64,000 bases of DNA from Xanthostigma xanthostigma. Lineage: Eukaryota > Arthropoda > Insecta > Raphidioptera > Raphidiidae. Made by a program: the position numbers and the translations under genes. Of the stretch, positions 25,170 through 35,778 are shown in pieces; position 1 is the first letter of the stretch, and every line of letters begins with the position of its first letter. Where the stretch lies: positions 5,580,001 to 5,644,000 of the forward strand of contig OY754476.1 of NCBI GenBank assembly GCA_963575645.1, in the 5' to 3' direction. The notes below the pieces were generated by a model. That model was not told where the DNA came from. It was given only the letters and a program-made list of their open reading frames with translations, and ran no database searches.

Positions 25170-28100
25170 ATGCAATGGAAAAGGTTGTTGCATACGACAG
25201 CTCTAACAAATAAAATCGTTTCTTTTAATCTCTCTGATATTGGAGAGGGAATCAGAGAAGTAACTATCAAAGAATGGTATTAATCAATTTTTATTGTTTC
25301 GACTTTTATTATTTAGTTATGTATACTCCTTACATTTCCTAAGTTGTAAATATAGTTTGAAAAAATATTTTTTAAGATCTGTTAAAATACAGGGTGTAAC
25401 AAAAAAGTGGGCTGTACATAAGTATATTGCCGTGATACTGAAACAAATAAAAAAAATATCATGTATTGTCTAAAACAAAAGTAGAAGCTCGCCGAGTCAA
25501 ATACTGCCTGGCATACCTTTTGTGGAAGCGATTCGGCGTATTTTTTTGAACTCTCGTCTGAATAATATTTCAGGTCTCAAATTTTTAGGATAGGATGGAG
25601 TTACCAACTTATGTAACATAATATAAATTTAATAGTCGTGCTACATTAAATTTTATTAAAAGACAAAGTTCATTGATTATATCACTCACTCACTTATGAT
25701 CATCAAAACCTTTGGAGTACTTTCTGTAGTCTTAGAAAGCTAAAATTTGGTATGCAAGCTGGGTTTCGCGTACAATTAACGAGAAAATTAAAAAATCGGT
25801 CGACCCCTGTAGGTGTGTGAAATAATAAACAAAAAGACGGGTTGTACTCGGGGAGTGCCGGCGGAAGTGAAAACTTGAATATTAACGTCTTAATTTTTTG
25901 CATTTAGAAGCATTGTTTATTTATTGACAACACTTGTAAATAAAATGGTTTGTATCATAGATTGCATTTTTATGTACGATATTTCAACGCTAGATGTCTA
26001 ACGTTGTATAAAAAGTATAAAAAGTATCTGGCAATTACTATCACTTAGAGAGTCTCACCCAGTTCTTACTAACCTGACGCGAGTTTAACATTTTTTACCC
26101 ATTACAAAAAAAGTGTACAGCGCCGCTAAAGAAGTTTTCACTTCAAAAATAAAGCTTCACCTTATCCTTCTTGAACTGCAGATTAAAGCCAAATAAAAAG
26201 TTGTTAATGTGTTAAAATCGGGATCATAGATTTATCTGCATGCAAATTTCATCCAGATCCGTTGAAACGTGTTTGAGTTGAACAAACACACATTTATTTA
26301 TTTAAGATTAGGATAATTTATATCCAATCTTTCAGGTTTGTAAAGCCGGGTGATCAGGTTTCACAGTTTGATGAAATTTGTGAAGTACAGAGCGATAAAG
26401 CATCAGTAACAATAACTAGCCGTTATGACGGAACAATAACCCGGCTGCATAAAGAAATCGACGAAACAGCATTAGTTGGACAGCCACTTTTAGAATTAGA
26501 TGTCGAAAATGAAGAATTAAATTCTGAGTCTAGTACGTCACCAGACGATGAAAAAACTAGCGCGATGAACGCGCCAAAAACTATAAGTGTTTCTAATGAT
26601 ACAATTTTAGCGACACCGGCTGTTAGAAGAATAGCAAAAGAATCAAAGGTACCAACGTAAAAAATATTTAGAATGCTTTCAAATAGTGCTACATTTGAAC
26701 TGGCATTATTTACCGTGTGTTGCTTGGGAATGATAACCCTCTGTTACGATAGCATTATGAAATATAGCCTTAAATCTTCCCGCATGTTTTATCTGTGTAG
26801 TCGTGAAAACTGCATGAAAATTGGTTGAAAGTTTCCGAGTTTATCGCGTTTAAACAGACAAACAGTAGACAGACATTGGATTTTAAGTACATACATAACT
26901 TCTAAATGTGGAATTATTGTAAATATGGAAGTGAGGCGTGGTTAATCCAAGAAGAGAATTTTTAAAAATTGCGGATTGTCAGTATTAAAATATGCCGGTT
27001 TTAAAATTTTGTTTGAATATAATGTCAAATGGTGATACTTTTGAATGTATTCAGGTGGATTTAAAATCAGTTAAGGCGACTGGAAAAGATGGCCGAGTAT
27101 TAAAAGAAGATTTATTATCTTTTGTAAATTCCACGCAAGTGTTGGATATTCATCTGTCGGATAGAACGGAACCAATTAAAGGAATACGGAAAGCAATGGT
27201 CAAAACTATGACTCAGTCATTGGTATGTAAAGTCAATGACATATTTATGAAAAACTAAAATTATTGTTATGGTTTTATCAGAAACAAAGTCTTTGCAATC
27301 TTATTCCTGTTTAACAAACGGCTTAGTTACTAATACTGAATAATATATTTTCATGAACGTTTATGAATTACTAGCTGTCCCGCCCGGTTTCACCCGGGTG
27401 CAAAAGAACGAATGGAGGGGGGTACATGAGTACGCACGTTCATCTTAGTTTACCGAGATGAATGTTGTGTCCAAACGTGAAGATCGGAGTTACCGTTCAA
27501 AAGTTTTTGTCGGACGGACAAATTTTGAGTTATATTTTGCAACATTTTTCATTGATGCTCCGCTCCTATCGGCCGTAGCGTGATATTATATAGCCTATGG
27601 CCTTTCTCGATAAATGAACTATCCAACAAAAAAAAATTCAGTTCGAACCAGTAGTTCCTGAGATTAGCGGGTTCAACCAAACAAACTCTTCAGCTTTATA
27701 TATTGGTGTAGAATTATAGATGATGACCTAAATGCACTAATAGTACTCCATTTATTTCATAGCCTGTATCTTTACCAAAGCGTCAACCACAAACTAAAAA
27801 GAAATTATACGTTACGCGTGACCTCAGATAATAAAGTTTAGACTTAATATTCCAGAAAATACCGCATTTCGTATATAGTGACGAGATTTGTATGACTAAG
27901 CTGGTAAATTTACGAAATGAAATAAAGGATCGCGCTTTAGAAAAAGGATACAAAATAACATATATGCCGTTCTTTATAAAGGCCGCTTCAAACGCACTGA
28001 AAGAATTTCCTATTTTAAATTCTACCGTTGATGATATATGTGAAAATATTACATACAAAGCAGCTCACAATGTCGGATTAGCTATGGATACCCCTAGCGG

Positions 28101-28622
28101 CCTTATTGTTCCTAATATAAAAAATGTTCAAAATAAAAGTATATTAGAAATTGCTGAAGATCTGAAACGTTTACACGAAGCAGGAAAAAAAGGTGTCTTA
28201 AAACTTGAAGACCTTACGGGAGGAACATTTTCTTTGTCCAACATTGGAGTAGTAAGTACAGTTTTATTCAAGTATAGAAAAAAGGTTCATGACTGACGCT
28301 TTTTAATTATTTTAGGTCGGTGGTACTTACACTCATCCAGTAATTTCAACCCCGGAAGTATGCATAGGAGCTATTGGAAAAGTACAGGTATTTATTTTTC
28401 AGTTGAAAATTAAATGATGCTTAATTGAAAACAATCAAATTATATATTTTTCAGCTTTTACCAAGATTTGATTCTGAAATGAAAGTTTCCGCCGAGCAAG
28501 TTATCAACGTGAGCTGGGCAGCTGATCATCGCATAATAGATGGAGTAACCATGGCTAAATTTTCAAATGTATGGAAATTTTACATAGAAAATCCATCATT
28601 TCTTTTATTGAACTTGAATTGA
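25170..28622 (+). CDS. DBT: DBT, lipoamide acyltransferase (E2) of branched-chain 2-oxoacid dehydrogenase
   Basis: This is the E2 core of the mitochondrial BCKDH complex, which transfers branched acyl groups from E1 to CoA in Val/Leu/Ile breakdown. Exons: 25170-25276, 26336-26648, 27055-27222, 27856-28251, 28316-28387, 28455-28622; total 1,224 nt, 407 aa, all phases consistent. The lipoyl domain opens at FNLSDIGEGIREV and has its lipoylated Lys57 in EVQSDKASV. The E3-binding domain is near residues 127-160 (ATPAVRRIAKESK, ATGKDGRVLKEDL). The catalytic domain starts at KIPHF and keeps the acetyltransferase motif DHRIIDG (His377, Asp381). The start at 25170 gives only about 14 residues of basic presequence (MQWKRLLHTTALTN), short for a mitochondrial import signal and making the protein shorter than the usual roughly 460-480 aa, so an unseen upstream exon is possible. 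The upstream ATG at about 25114 is out of frame. It converges with the protease gene on the other strand. Confidence 0.97.
25846..26149. repeat. SINE-like dispersed repeat in DBT intron 1, copy 1
   Basis: Shares with 29877-30128 the order GGAGTGCCGGC.GAAGTGAAAA, AATGGTTTGTATCATAGATT, CTAGATGTCTAACGTTGTAT, CTGACGCGAGTTTAACATTT, GCGCCGCTAAAGAAGTTTTC. I recognise this unit as common in Lepidoptera. This copy has extra segments near 25900 and 26010. Confidence 0.75.
27371..27720 (-). mobile_element. Helitron-like non-autonomous element, copy 1 (DBT intron)
   Basis: Read on the minus strand it starts TC, includes AAAGCTGAAGAGTTTGTTTG, and ends in a CCCGG-loop-CCGGG hairpin followed by CTAG, with A before and T after, the Helitron target signature. 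Confidence 0.65.
28604..28609 (-). terminator. polyadenylation signal of the cysteine protease, inside DBT's last coding exon
   Basis: On the minus strand AATAAA lies 57 nt past the protease stop, and those same bases encode part of DBT's C-terminus. If used, the two mature mRNAs overlap tail to tail. Confidence 0.55.
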
Positions 28623-28637
28623 TACAAAACATTTTTA

Positions 28638-28643
28638 AATAAA
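28638..28643 (+). terminator. polyadenylation signal of DBT
   Basis: AATAAA sits 16 bases after the DBT stop. Cleavage 10-30 nt downstream would fall at or just inside the 3' end of the opposing protease coding region (stop codon at 28668-28666 on the minus strand). Confidence 0.7.
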
Positions 28644-28665
28644 ATTATATTCACAGCAAAATTAC

Positions 28666-30994
28666 TTAGACAATTACATAGGCAGCATAATTTGCCACGC
28701 CGCAACGATTTTTATGTCTTTTTAAACGCATATAGCCTTTCTCGCCCCAGTGATCACCCCACCAGTTTTTCAAAATCCATTCATCTTTCGTATATCCTAC
28801 TGCAATCATTGCGTGGTTGACTGTATTTGACGAACATTCAATATCATCATAAGTTCCTTGACTAAAAAGATTACAGACTGTTTAAAAATATTATAAATGT
28901 ATACAGTATGTTATTATTGAAGAAAGTGATATTGATATTTCTCAACTTACTGGTAGAGTTGAAACGTTCGGGGACTAGCGTTTATCGATACTGCCACAGG
29001 TCCTATTGTTGCGACTGCTATTTCAAGAGCTTTTTCGTCTCTCGCTGGCAAAATTGCCCAAGTTGTAATATTTACAACTGCCTTATTTTCCTCAAATTTG
29101 CATTTTGTTGTCTGCAAAAAAAAAGAAAATATTGAACTTCTTATTCGTCCAACTACTTCCACGATTAAAACAATAATAAATTTATTAATTACTCTCGCTA
29201 CGTAGGGATAATTCTTGTCAGTTGTGAGACCTCCAGCTTTTTCTAAATACTTTAATGCTATCCTTAAGGAACCTCCTCCACATCCGTGGTTTCCTGTACT
29301 TGTGCTACAATCTACTATTTGCTGGGCACTAAAAACATACGATTGTCATTATTTTGTTGCAATTGTTTGTCAATTGTTACCATATCAAACCTACCTTAAA
29401 GGCACTATTTGGCCAGTTTGTTTAAATACTTGCGCTTCAATAATTTGAGAAATACTGAATGCATAGCACGACCCACAATCCTTTTGATTATTCGGGGGTG
29501 TGATAAACCCTTTTGCCCTCCAGTCGATCTTAAAGAAAGGGATATTGTTTGAAACTGAATTCGGAACAAAGTGCCTATCAATTAAATAGGTTTTTAAGAG
29601 GAGAGACTCTATCATTCTGCTTTAATTTAAAAAATGTATAAAATGGGTGAATCATAGGCAGAAAACTATGTATTTTCAAGCAGGAACGTTTGATAAACTA
29701 GTTGTAATAAACACCACTGTAAAACGTATAGAAAATTCTATAATGAAATAGCTAACAGCTGCATCATTTTTTTTTCTTCCTAAATATCAATAACATATTT
29801 GTAAAAAAATAAAATTAGCTCGGCAATCCACCAAAAACTTCCTATTCCTGACGGTCTCTAAAAAAAAATCCCTTTGCACTCCGGGAGTGCCGGCAGAAGT
29901 GAAAAATTGAATATTAACGTCTTACGAATTTTCGATCAAAATGGTTTGTATCATAGATTGCATTTTTATGTACGATATTTCAACGCTAGATGTCTAACGT
30001 TGTATAAATAAAAGTTTTCGTCTTACGCATTTTCGATCAGGACACGTTACCCTGACGCGAGTTTAACATTTTTTACCCATTACAAAAAAAGTGTACAACG
30101 CCGCTAAAGAAGTTTTCACTTCAAAAATTCCATCGGGAATATTTTCGGTATCCTGGCGGGCCCCTCCGCCCCTATCAACCAGGAATAAAAACATGAATTC
30201 TTGTTTTGACGTTAGGTTATTTCGAAAACTTACCTCTTTTGGTATTTCTACTTCATCGTAGTGACGAAGAGCGACCATTTCATTTTCATTATTTAATAAT
30301 TTACGACGCCTGCTTTTTATCAATCGAACCATTTCTTTAAGATAACCATTTTGAGTCTACAAGTTGCGTATATATATTAGTAAAATATTTATAACCAGTT
30401 AAGAATCATAACATATTTTTAACCCTGCTTGTTCGGTCTGTTCTTTCATAAAACTTGATTCTAGCTGTGACTGAATAAAAATATCCCAACGTTATAATAA
30501 TAAAAAAAATTATTCTATTGTCCTTGTAAGTTAAACTTTTAAATGTATGCATTTATTGAATACTTTAACAATAGAAAACTTTAACATCAATATGAGTCAT
30601 TTTAAATGTATAAGATGTTTTATATTTCTATTGTATTAATCTTATCATAATATACCAGATCAGCAAGATGATTTGCACGTAATGAGTAGGAATGTAACCC
30701 TTCTTCATATTCTTTGTTGTGTTTATGAATATGATAACAATTTTCTATCCATGCTTTGCGTCTTCTTTTCTCCAGAAGACCTCCGTATGTTTTGTTGAAA
30801 TGCTCCTTAAATAGAATGATTATTTAGTTTTATATAAAACATTTCAATGGTTCTGGTTGTTATCTCACTTTATATTTCTTCCAAGCATGACTCAAATGCG
30901 TAGCATTGTGAGGATTACACTCCAAAGAATACACTTCCAAAGTTATAAAAGAATAATATAGTAACACAATAATGTCAAATATTTTCTTCGACAT
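28666..30994 (-). CDS. papain-family (C1A) cathepsin L-like cysteine protease
   Basis: A secreted or lysosomal thiol protease zymogen. Exons on the minus strand, in order: 30994-30869, 30805-30656, 30356-30234, 29606-29395, 29328-29193, 29111-28951, 28861-28666; 1,104 nt, 367 aa, phases consistent. A hydrophobic signal peptide ([16 protein letters not shown]) is followed by an I29-type inhibitory prodomain ([31 protein letters not shown]). The mature domain starts near residue 160 (IDWRAKG). The catalytic set is intact: Gln174 (NNQKDCGSC), Cys180, His319 (TVNHAM), Asn335. Two usually invariant neighbours are changed: CGSCWAF reads CGSCYAF and KNSWG reads KNWWG. VDCS, the GC-GG motif and YPY are conserved. 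The intron between the third and fourth coding exons holds a dispersed repeat (29877-30128). The start of exon 4 was set by phase; nearby AGs give frameshifts. The paralogue type within C1A is not certain. Confidence 0.93.
29877..30128. repeat. SINE-like dispersed repeat, copy 2 (protease intron)
   Basis: Second copy of the 25846 unit, sharing the same ordered blocks and lacking its extra segments. Confidence 0.75.
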
Positions 30995-31096
30995 ACTGCA
31001 AAGTTAACATGTAACTTAATTTTTTATTAGATTCAACGAAACAATATCCGGAGTTACATTTTTTCAATACATCATCAAAAAAAATAATCGCAAATA

Positions 31097-31104
31097 CTTT
31101 TATA
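31097..31104 (-). promoter_or_regulatory. candidate TATA box of the cysteine protease gene
   Basis: TATAAAAG on the minus strand, about 103 nt before the protease ATG. A second weaker TATA-like stretch lies about 35 nt further upstream. No clear initiator is seen, so this rests on motif and spacing only. Confidence 0.35.
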
Positions 31105-31362
31105 CGAAGTAATTTTCAAACCCATTGTATGTTATTTTATAAATGCAATATTCGCATTTTTATTATACAGGTGATTCAAAAAGAATTATGTCGTGAGGAT
31201 AAAATTTTTAGAATTAGAAATAATTTATTCCAATAATAGTTATGCATTCAAGGTACAAAATAAAATTAACTTTCTTTGGAATTAACCTACCCAACTTGGC
31301 ATAGACAGTGCTAGGGTAGGATTAATTACTACATAAATAATAATTCTACTTGATAAATAGCG

Positions 31363-31420
31363 TATGTGTGTGTGTTAGTGTGTGTGGGTGTGTGTGTGCG
31401 CGTGTATATGTGTGTGGTGT
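31363..31420 (+). repeat. imperfect (TG)n microsatellite
   Basis: TG dinucleotides interrupted by single bases, followed by a CG/TA-containing end. Confidence 0.85.
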
Positions 31421-31486
31421 ACGAGCGTCATAATCTTGTGCGGCAGCATTTTTTTTCCTCCTATTTATTTAGTTAAAATAAATAAT

Positions 31487-32060
31487 AACTAGTGTGACCT
31501 GTGCGAATTATTCGCACTAAATAAGTATAATAATTATCACTTTACAAAATTATTTTTTAAATATGATTGCAGGTATTCAATTCGTTTCTAATTTTGCACA
31601 CTGCTTATAACGTTCTTCTTTTTGTTGTATTACAATATGAAGCTCAGATGACAGATCGAAGAAATATTTTACTAAAATTGTCATATAGAGGCGCAAGTAG
31701 CAAAAGCGTTGAGCTAAGCCGTCAGATGGCATCATGCAGCATTGCTGTGACGTTGTTCAGCTTTGCTCGCTGTTTCAAAATTAAAGCCGTTAGATGGCAG
31801 TATGCATTATTGTGTCTGTTGTATTACAATATGAAGGTCAGATGATAGATCGAAGTGTTGACGTTGTTTCAAAATTAAAGCCGTTAGATGGCAGACGTTG
31901 TTCAGCGTTGCTGTATTTTAATTAATTTACAAAACCAAAAGCAATAATAATTTTTTTAGTTGTCGATGTCACATATATAATTTATGTGCAGAAAATGTGA
32001 GGTTTTTTCTAAAAAGGGAGGCAAACATCTTTAACCTTAGCGTATTAATATATATGATAA
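31487..32060 (+). repeat. dispersed repeat unit, copy 2
   Basis: Copy of 4581-5085 without the flanking long inverted repeats. It has an extra partial internal duplication of about 70-90 bp near 31800-31890 (GTTGTATTACAATATGAAG and AATTAAAGCCGTTAGATGGC occur again). Confidence 0.7.
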
Positions 32061-32086
32061 ATAAATTTAAATGTTAATAATTTTGA

Positions 32087-32462
32087 CTAATTAAGGGCAG
32101 TAGATATTATTTTTGCTTCGTCTGTAAGCAACCATCGACTCAGTTTGTTTCTAAATTGGTTTATTGGTCTTATAATTTTTAGATCCAGCGGTATCAAATT
32201 GTATATTTTTGGGGCTAGGAACACCTTGTGTCTTTGTCTAAAAGTCTTCGACATTTTTGGAGTTTGAAGGGATTGGTTAGCTTGGGATCTGGTAGAAAAA
32301 GAATGGGATAATGGAATGTGCATGTTTGGAAAAAAAGTAGCGACAGAAAAATGTTTCTCGAATTTTAACAATTTTTACACTTTTCAACTTACTGTAAGAT
32401 AAGTAATCTTGTTTAACATTAAACGCTACTATCTCTGAAAAATTAGGCCTTAGGGTGACCAT
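32087..32462 (-). pseudogene. 3' end of a LINE (non-LTR retrotransposon) ORF2
   Basis: Minus-strand frame with HSFSTRSQANQSL, then FLAPKIYNLIPLDLK and FRNKLSRWLL, the layout of the C-terminal end of jockey/CR1-type reverse transcriptase ORFs (STRS, then KIYN.LP, then a basic W.L helix). The rest is missing, as in typical 5'-truncated LINEs. Confidence 0.6.
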
Positions 32463-32810
32463 TCGCCCCGAATTAAAGCCCCGTGTCCCGGATTAATATA
32501 TGTTCAAAAAAATTTCCACGCGTATCTTTGCATCCAGTGAACGGCCTTTGTCCCACATATGTTACGATAAAAGTGGTATAAATGTTTCTAAGAATTAAAG
32601 ATTATCGAAGTTTCACGACAACGGGGCTTCCCTGCGTAAGGTTTGTTCTCCGCCTATATTTGAAATCGTTTTGCAACAGCTCAACCCGTTTAAGTTTCTC
32701 TTTTAAAGGTTTTTTATTTTTGAGAATCTATAAAACTTATAATTTCTAAATCAAAAGACAGGCAGAAATGGGCGTGTATTTATTAAAATCAGCGTCTCTT
32801 TTATATTTAA

Positions 32811-33092
32811 CTAGCGGTCCCGCCCAGTTTCACCCGGGTGCAAAAGAACGAATGGGGGGAGGGACATGAGTACGCACATTAATCTTAGTTTACCGAGATG
32901 AATGTTGTGTCCAAATTTCGTTCAATAGTTGTTGTCGGACGGGCAAATTTTGAGTTACATTTATCATATAGCCTATAGCCTTCCTCGATAAATGGGCAAT
33001 CCAACAAAAAAAAAATTCTATTCTTGAGATTAACGCGTTTAATCAAACAAACAAATAAACAAACTCTTCAGCTTTATATATATTACTATAGA
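32811..33092 (-). mobile_element. Helitron-like non-autonomous element, copy 2
   Basis: Minus strand. Ends CTAG with the same terminal hairpin and shares the CTGAAGAGTTTG start region; internally shortened compared with copy 1. Confidence 0.65.
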
Positions 33093-33773
33093 TTTGAAAA
33101 TTATGTGAGATTTTCCATTTTGCAATCAAAAGCCAAGGACTGACCAGCAAAATGAATGTCAGTCCGAACCTGTGTTGTAAATAGGTATTATATTAATTAT
33201 ATTTAATATTTTCATGTCTTTTCTTTCGATTTTCATGGCCAGCTTCTTTTTTTTTAAATTACCCATCTATTATTAACTGTCGTTTCTATCAACTGCTAGT
33301 TTAAGTCTGTTACATAATTCGTAATTATTTAGATTTATTTTACTGAACTAGGTATGAAGCGTTTGCACATAATATATGAGATATTATACTAGCATGCGTT
33401 GAAATTTTCATGGTTAATACAAGATAATTACACAGTACACTGTGATAATTATTGCTAAACTACGTAAGTGTAATACGAAATAATAATTTGCTTAAATTAT
33501 AAAAAGCGTCAATCATCGTACTAAAACAACTGAAATGCAATTGTTAAGATTTTTCAAAATGGTTCACGGTTATCGGAAATCCTGAAAAAGTGACAGTGAT
33601 AATAATTCCGAAAGAGTTGAACTTCATTTAACACACTATTACCTAAACCAATTTGATGTCAAGATCAAAACAATTTTATTAACTGACTTAAAAAAGAGGT
33701 TTTCAATTCGACATGTACACTAAATTTTTTAAAATGTTTGTTCAGCTATAATTTTTCGAGCGGCTGGCCGATT
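33093..33773. other. AT-rich intergenic DNA
   Basis: No gene or bounded repeat recognised. Confidence 0.3.
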
Positions 33774-33950
33774 AAAAAAATTGATTGTCTGTAAAGTCGG
33801 TTTACGGACGATAGTTTTACGTGATAACGTATTCCGCTCGAATATCATATTTAATAATACATCGGAACGTGACACATTTCGGAACGTGACACTTTTTCGT
33901 GCATGCAGCCGGTGTTTCATCAATTTATAAGACGTTATCACGTCAAAAAA
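33774..33950 (+). repeat. ACGTGATAACGT-family repeat, copy A
   Basis: Runs from TTGATTGTCTGTAAAGTCGG through TACGTGATAACGTATTCCG and GGAACGTGACACTTTTTCGT to GACGTTATCACGTC. The inner ends are inverted to one another. I recognise it as a lepidopteran repeat. Confidence 0.8.
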
Positions 33951-34993
33951 TTCGACATCATTTTGTTCAGAATGTTTACAGATTGGACCAATGTATTTTT
34001 TTAAATCGGTTCAGTCGTTTAAATTGTAATCAATTGCCAGTATACAGATGTATCACTGGTACAGTCAGCGTAAGTACTGATGCAGTGAACAGCGTGACGT
34101 CATCGTGGTTAAAGCATAATATATTATCACATACGCATGCCACAATCTGCGAATATGGATTTGATTTTTCGAATCTATAAAGATTTTTACATTTTGAAAG
34201 ATTCTCAGTAACACAAATGCGATTTATTATTTCAATATATAACAAGGATTATCTACACAGAATGTTAATATGTAGTTTAAGTTAAAAGCGGCCATGTTTA
34301 TTTTTTCACATACATTCTTTCAAAATGAAAATATAATTTATAAACGATTGTGAATGTATTCAGAGGATTCGTTATGGTGCATAGATAGATTTAATTTTTA
34401 ATAAAAACATGAAATGTGAATGGTTTTCATTTTTTTAGATTCTTTTTATACGGTTTTATCAGTCTTACATATACATTTGACTGTTTTAATGAGTATAGTT
34501 TTTGTTGAAAACGGAAGTGCAAAAATTATGTTTTTATCATTTCTTGGTATTTTATCTCCCTCTACAATAGAGAACATTTTATTATTCCTAATTTATTGTT
34601 GATTAACTAAATAACAGTCAGCTGTGAATGTAGCAATGTTTATGCAAATTGTAGTGATCCAAATGTAACTGATTATCCAGCTCATTTGTTTATTTATAAA
34701 TGACTTAAATAAGATCTCCTGTGACAATATGGGGACAGAAAAGTGTATCCACATTTTTAGAAGACTTTGAAAATGTTATTATCCGATAAGATTCACAGCT
34801 TCTGATTTCCAAATTGAGTGTCACGGCATACGAACTGTCGGAAAAATTAACAAAAACGTGATAGCTGAACGTTACATATTCAAATTAATAGCTAGATGCA
34901 CCATTTTCTCGAGATATATATCAAAATGACAATAAAATATTCGTGTCCACTGCAAATTTTTGGAAACTATCAAGAGCATAATAGTTTCATTTG

Positions 34994-35210
34994 AAAAAAA
35001 TTGGTTGTCTGTAAAGTCAGTTTACGGACGATAGTTTTACGTGATAACGTATTCCGCTCGAATATCATATTTAATAATACATAACCTAAATTTTAGTAGC
35101 TGTCAAACTTGGGCCGATCGTGCGCGGAACGTGACACATTTCGGAACGTGACACTTTTTCGTGCGTGCAGCCGGCGTTTAATCAATTTATAAGACGTTAT
35201 CACGTCAAAA
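34994..35210 (+). repeat. ACGTGATAACGT-family repeat, copy B
   Basis: Same unit as 33774 with a longer middle part. It lies about 570 bp upstream of the first Mitf exon. Confidence 0.8.
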
Positions 35211-35439
35211 ATCATTTTTTATTCATTTTGACAAAACTCTCTTTTGATTTAACAGAGTTATGTTCATCACAATTGCATTTTTAAATTTCAAAAATGCAAG
35301 TTTGTAGATCCTAGTTAGCAGTAAGTTGGCAATACCGATCGCAAGGTTAAAACGTAAGCGTTTGAAAAGGACAGTTGCATAAGCAGGCATTGATTCATCT
35401 AAGTACAATAACAAAATAATACATTGGACGTAGGACTAC

Positions 35440-35778
35440 GGCTGTATTATTCATATAGACTCCTGCTGCCAAGTGAACCGGCTCGACGATATGATGCGTG
35501 CGTGTGGTGAACTGCTTACGAACTAAGCTGATTTACAATAAGCGCTACAAGTGGTCAACTTGGCTAAACTGCGAAGTTGCTTTAGCTTAGCTATGTATGC
35601 GGCTTTTCTTTATGTGTAGTGGTGTTACTGTGAATGGTGGCTGTCAAAAAGTGAAATGTAGACAATGAAACTTCAATAGTTTCAAACACACAACGCTCTT
35701 TTTTATTCCAATAGTTTTGTTGCATTGTTATGAACCTTATTAATCTGCGTTAGTTAGTTTTAATTAAAATCATTTAAG
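35440..35778 (+). promoter_or_regulatory. probable Mitf 5' UTR / promoter-proximal region
   Basis: GC-richer and repeat-free compared with its surroundings, directly before the Mitf-A-like ATG. No TATA box or defined initiator stands out, so the transcription start is not placed. Confidence 0.35.

Noticed and set aside
25388-25410. Transposon terminus starting CAGGGTGTAAC near 25.4 kb paired with TTACACCCTG at 56.87 kb
   Set aside because: Too far apart with genes between; at most unrelated remnants of a common terminal motif.
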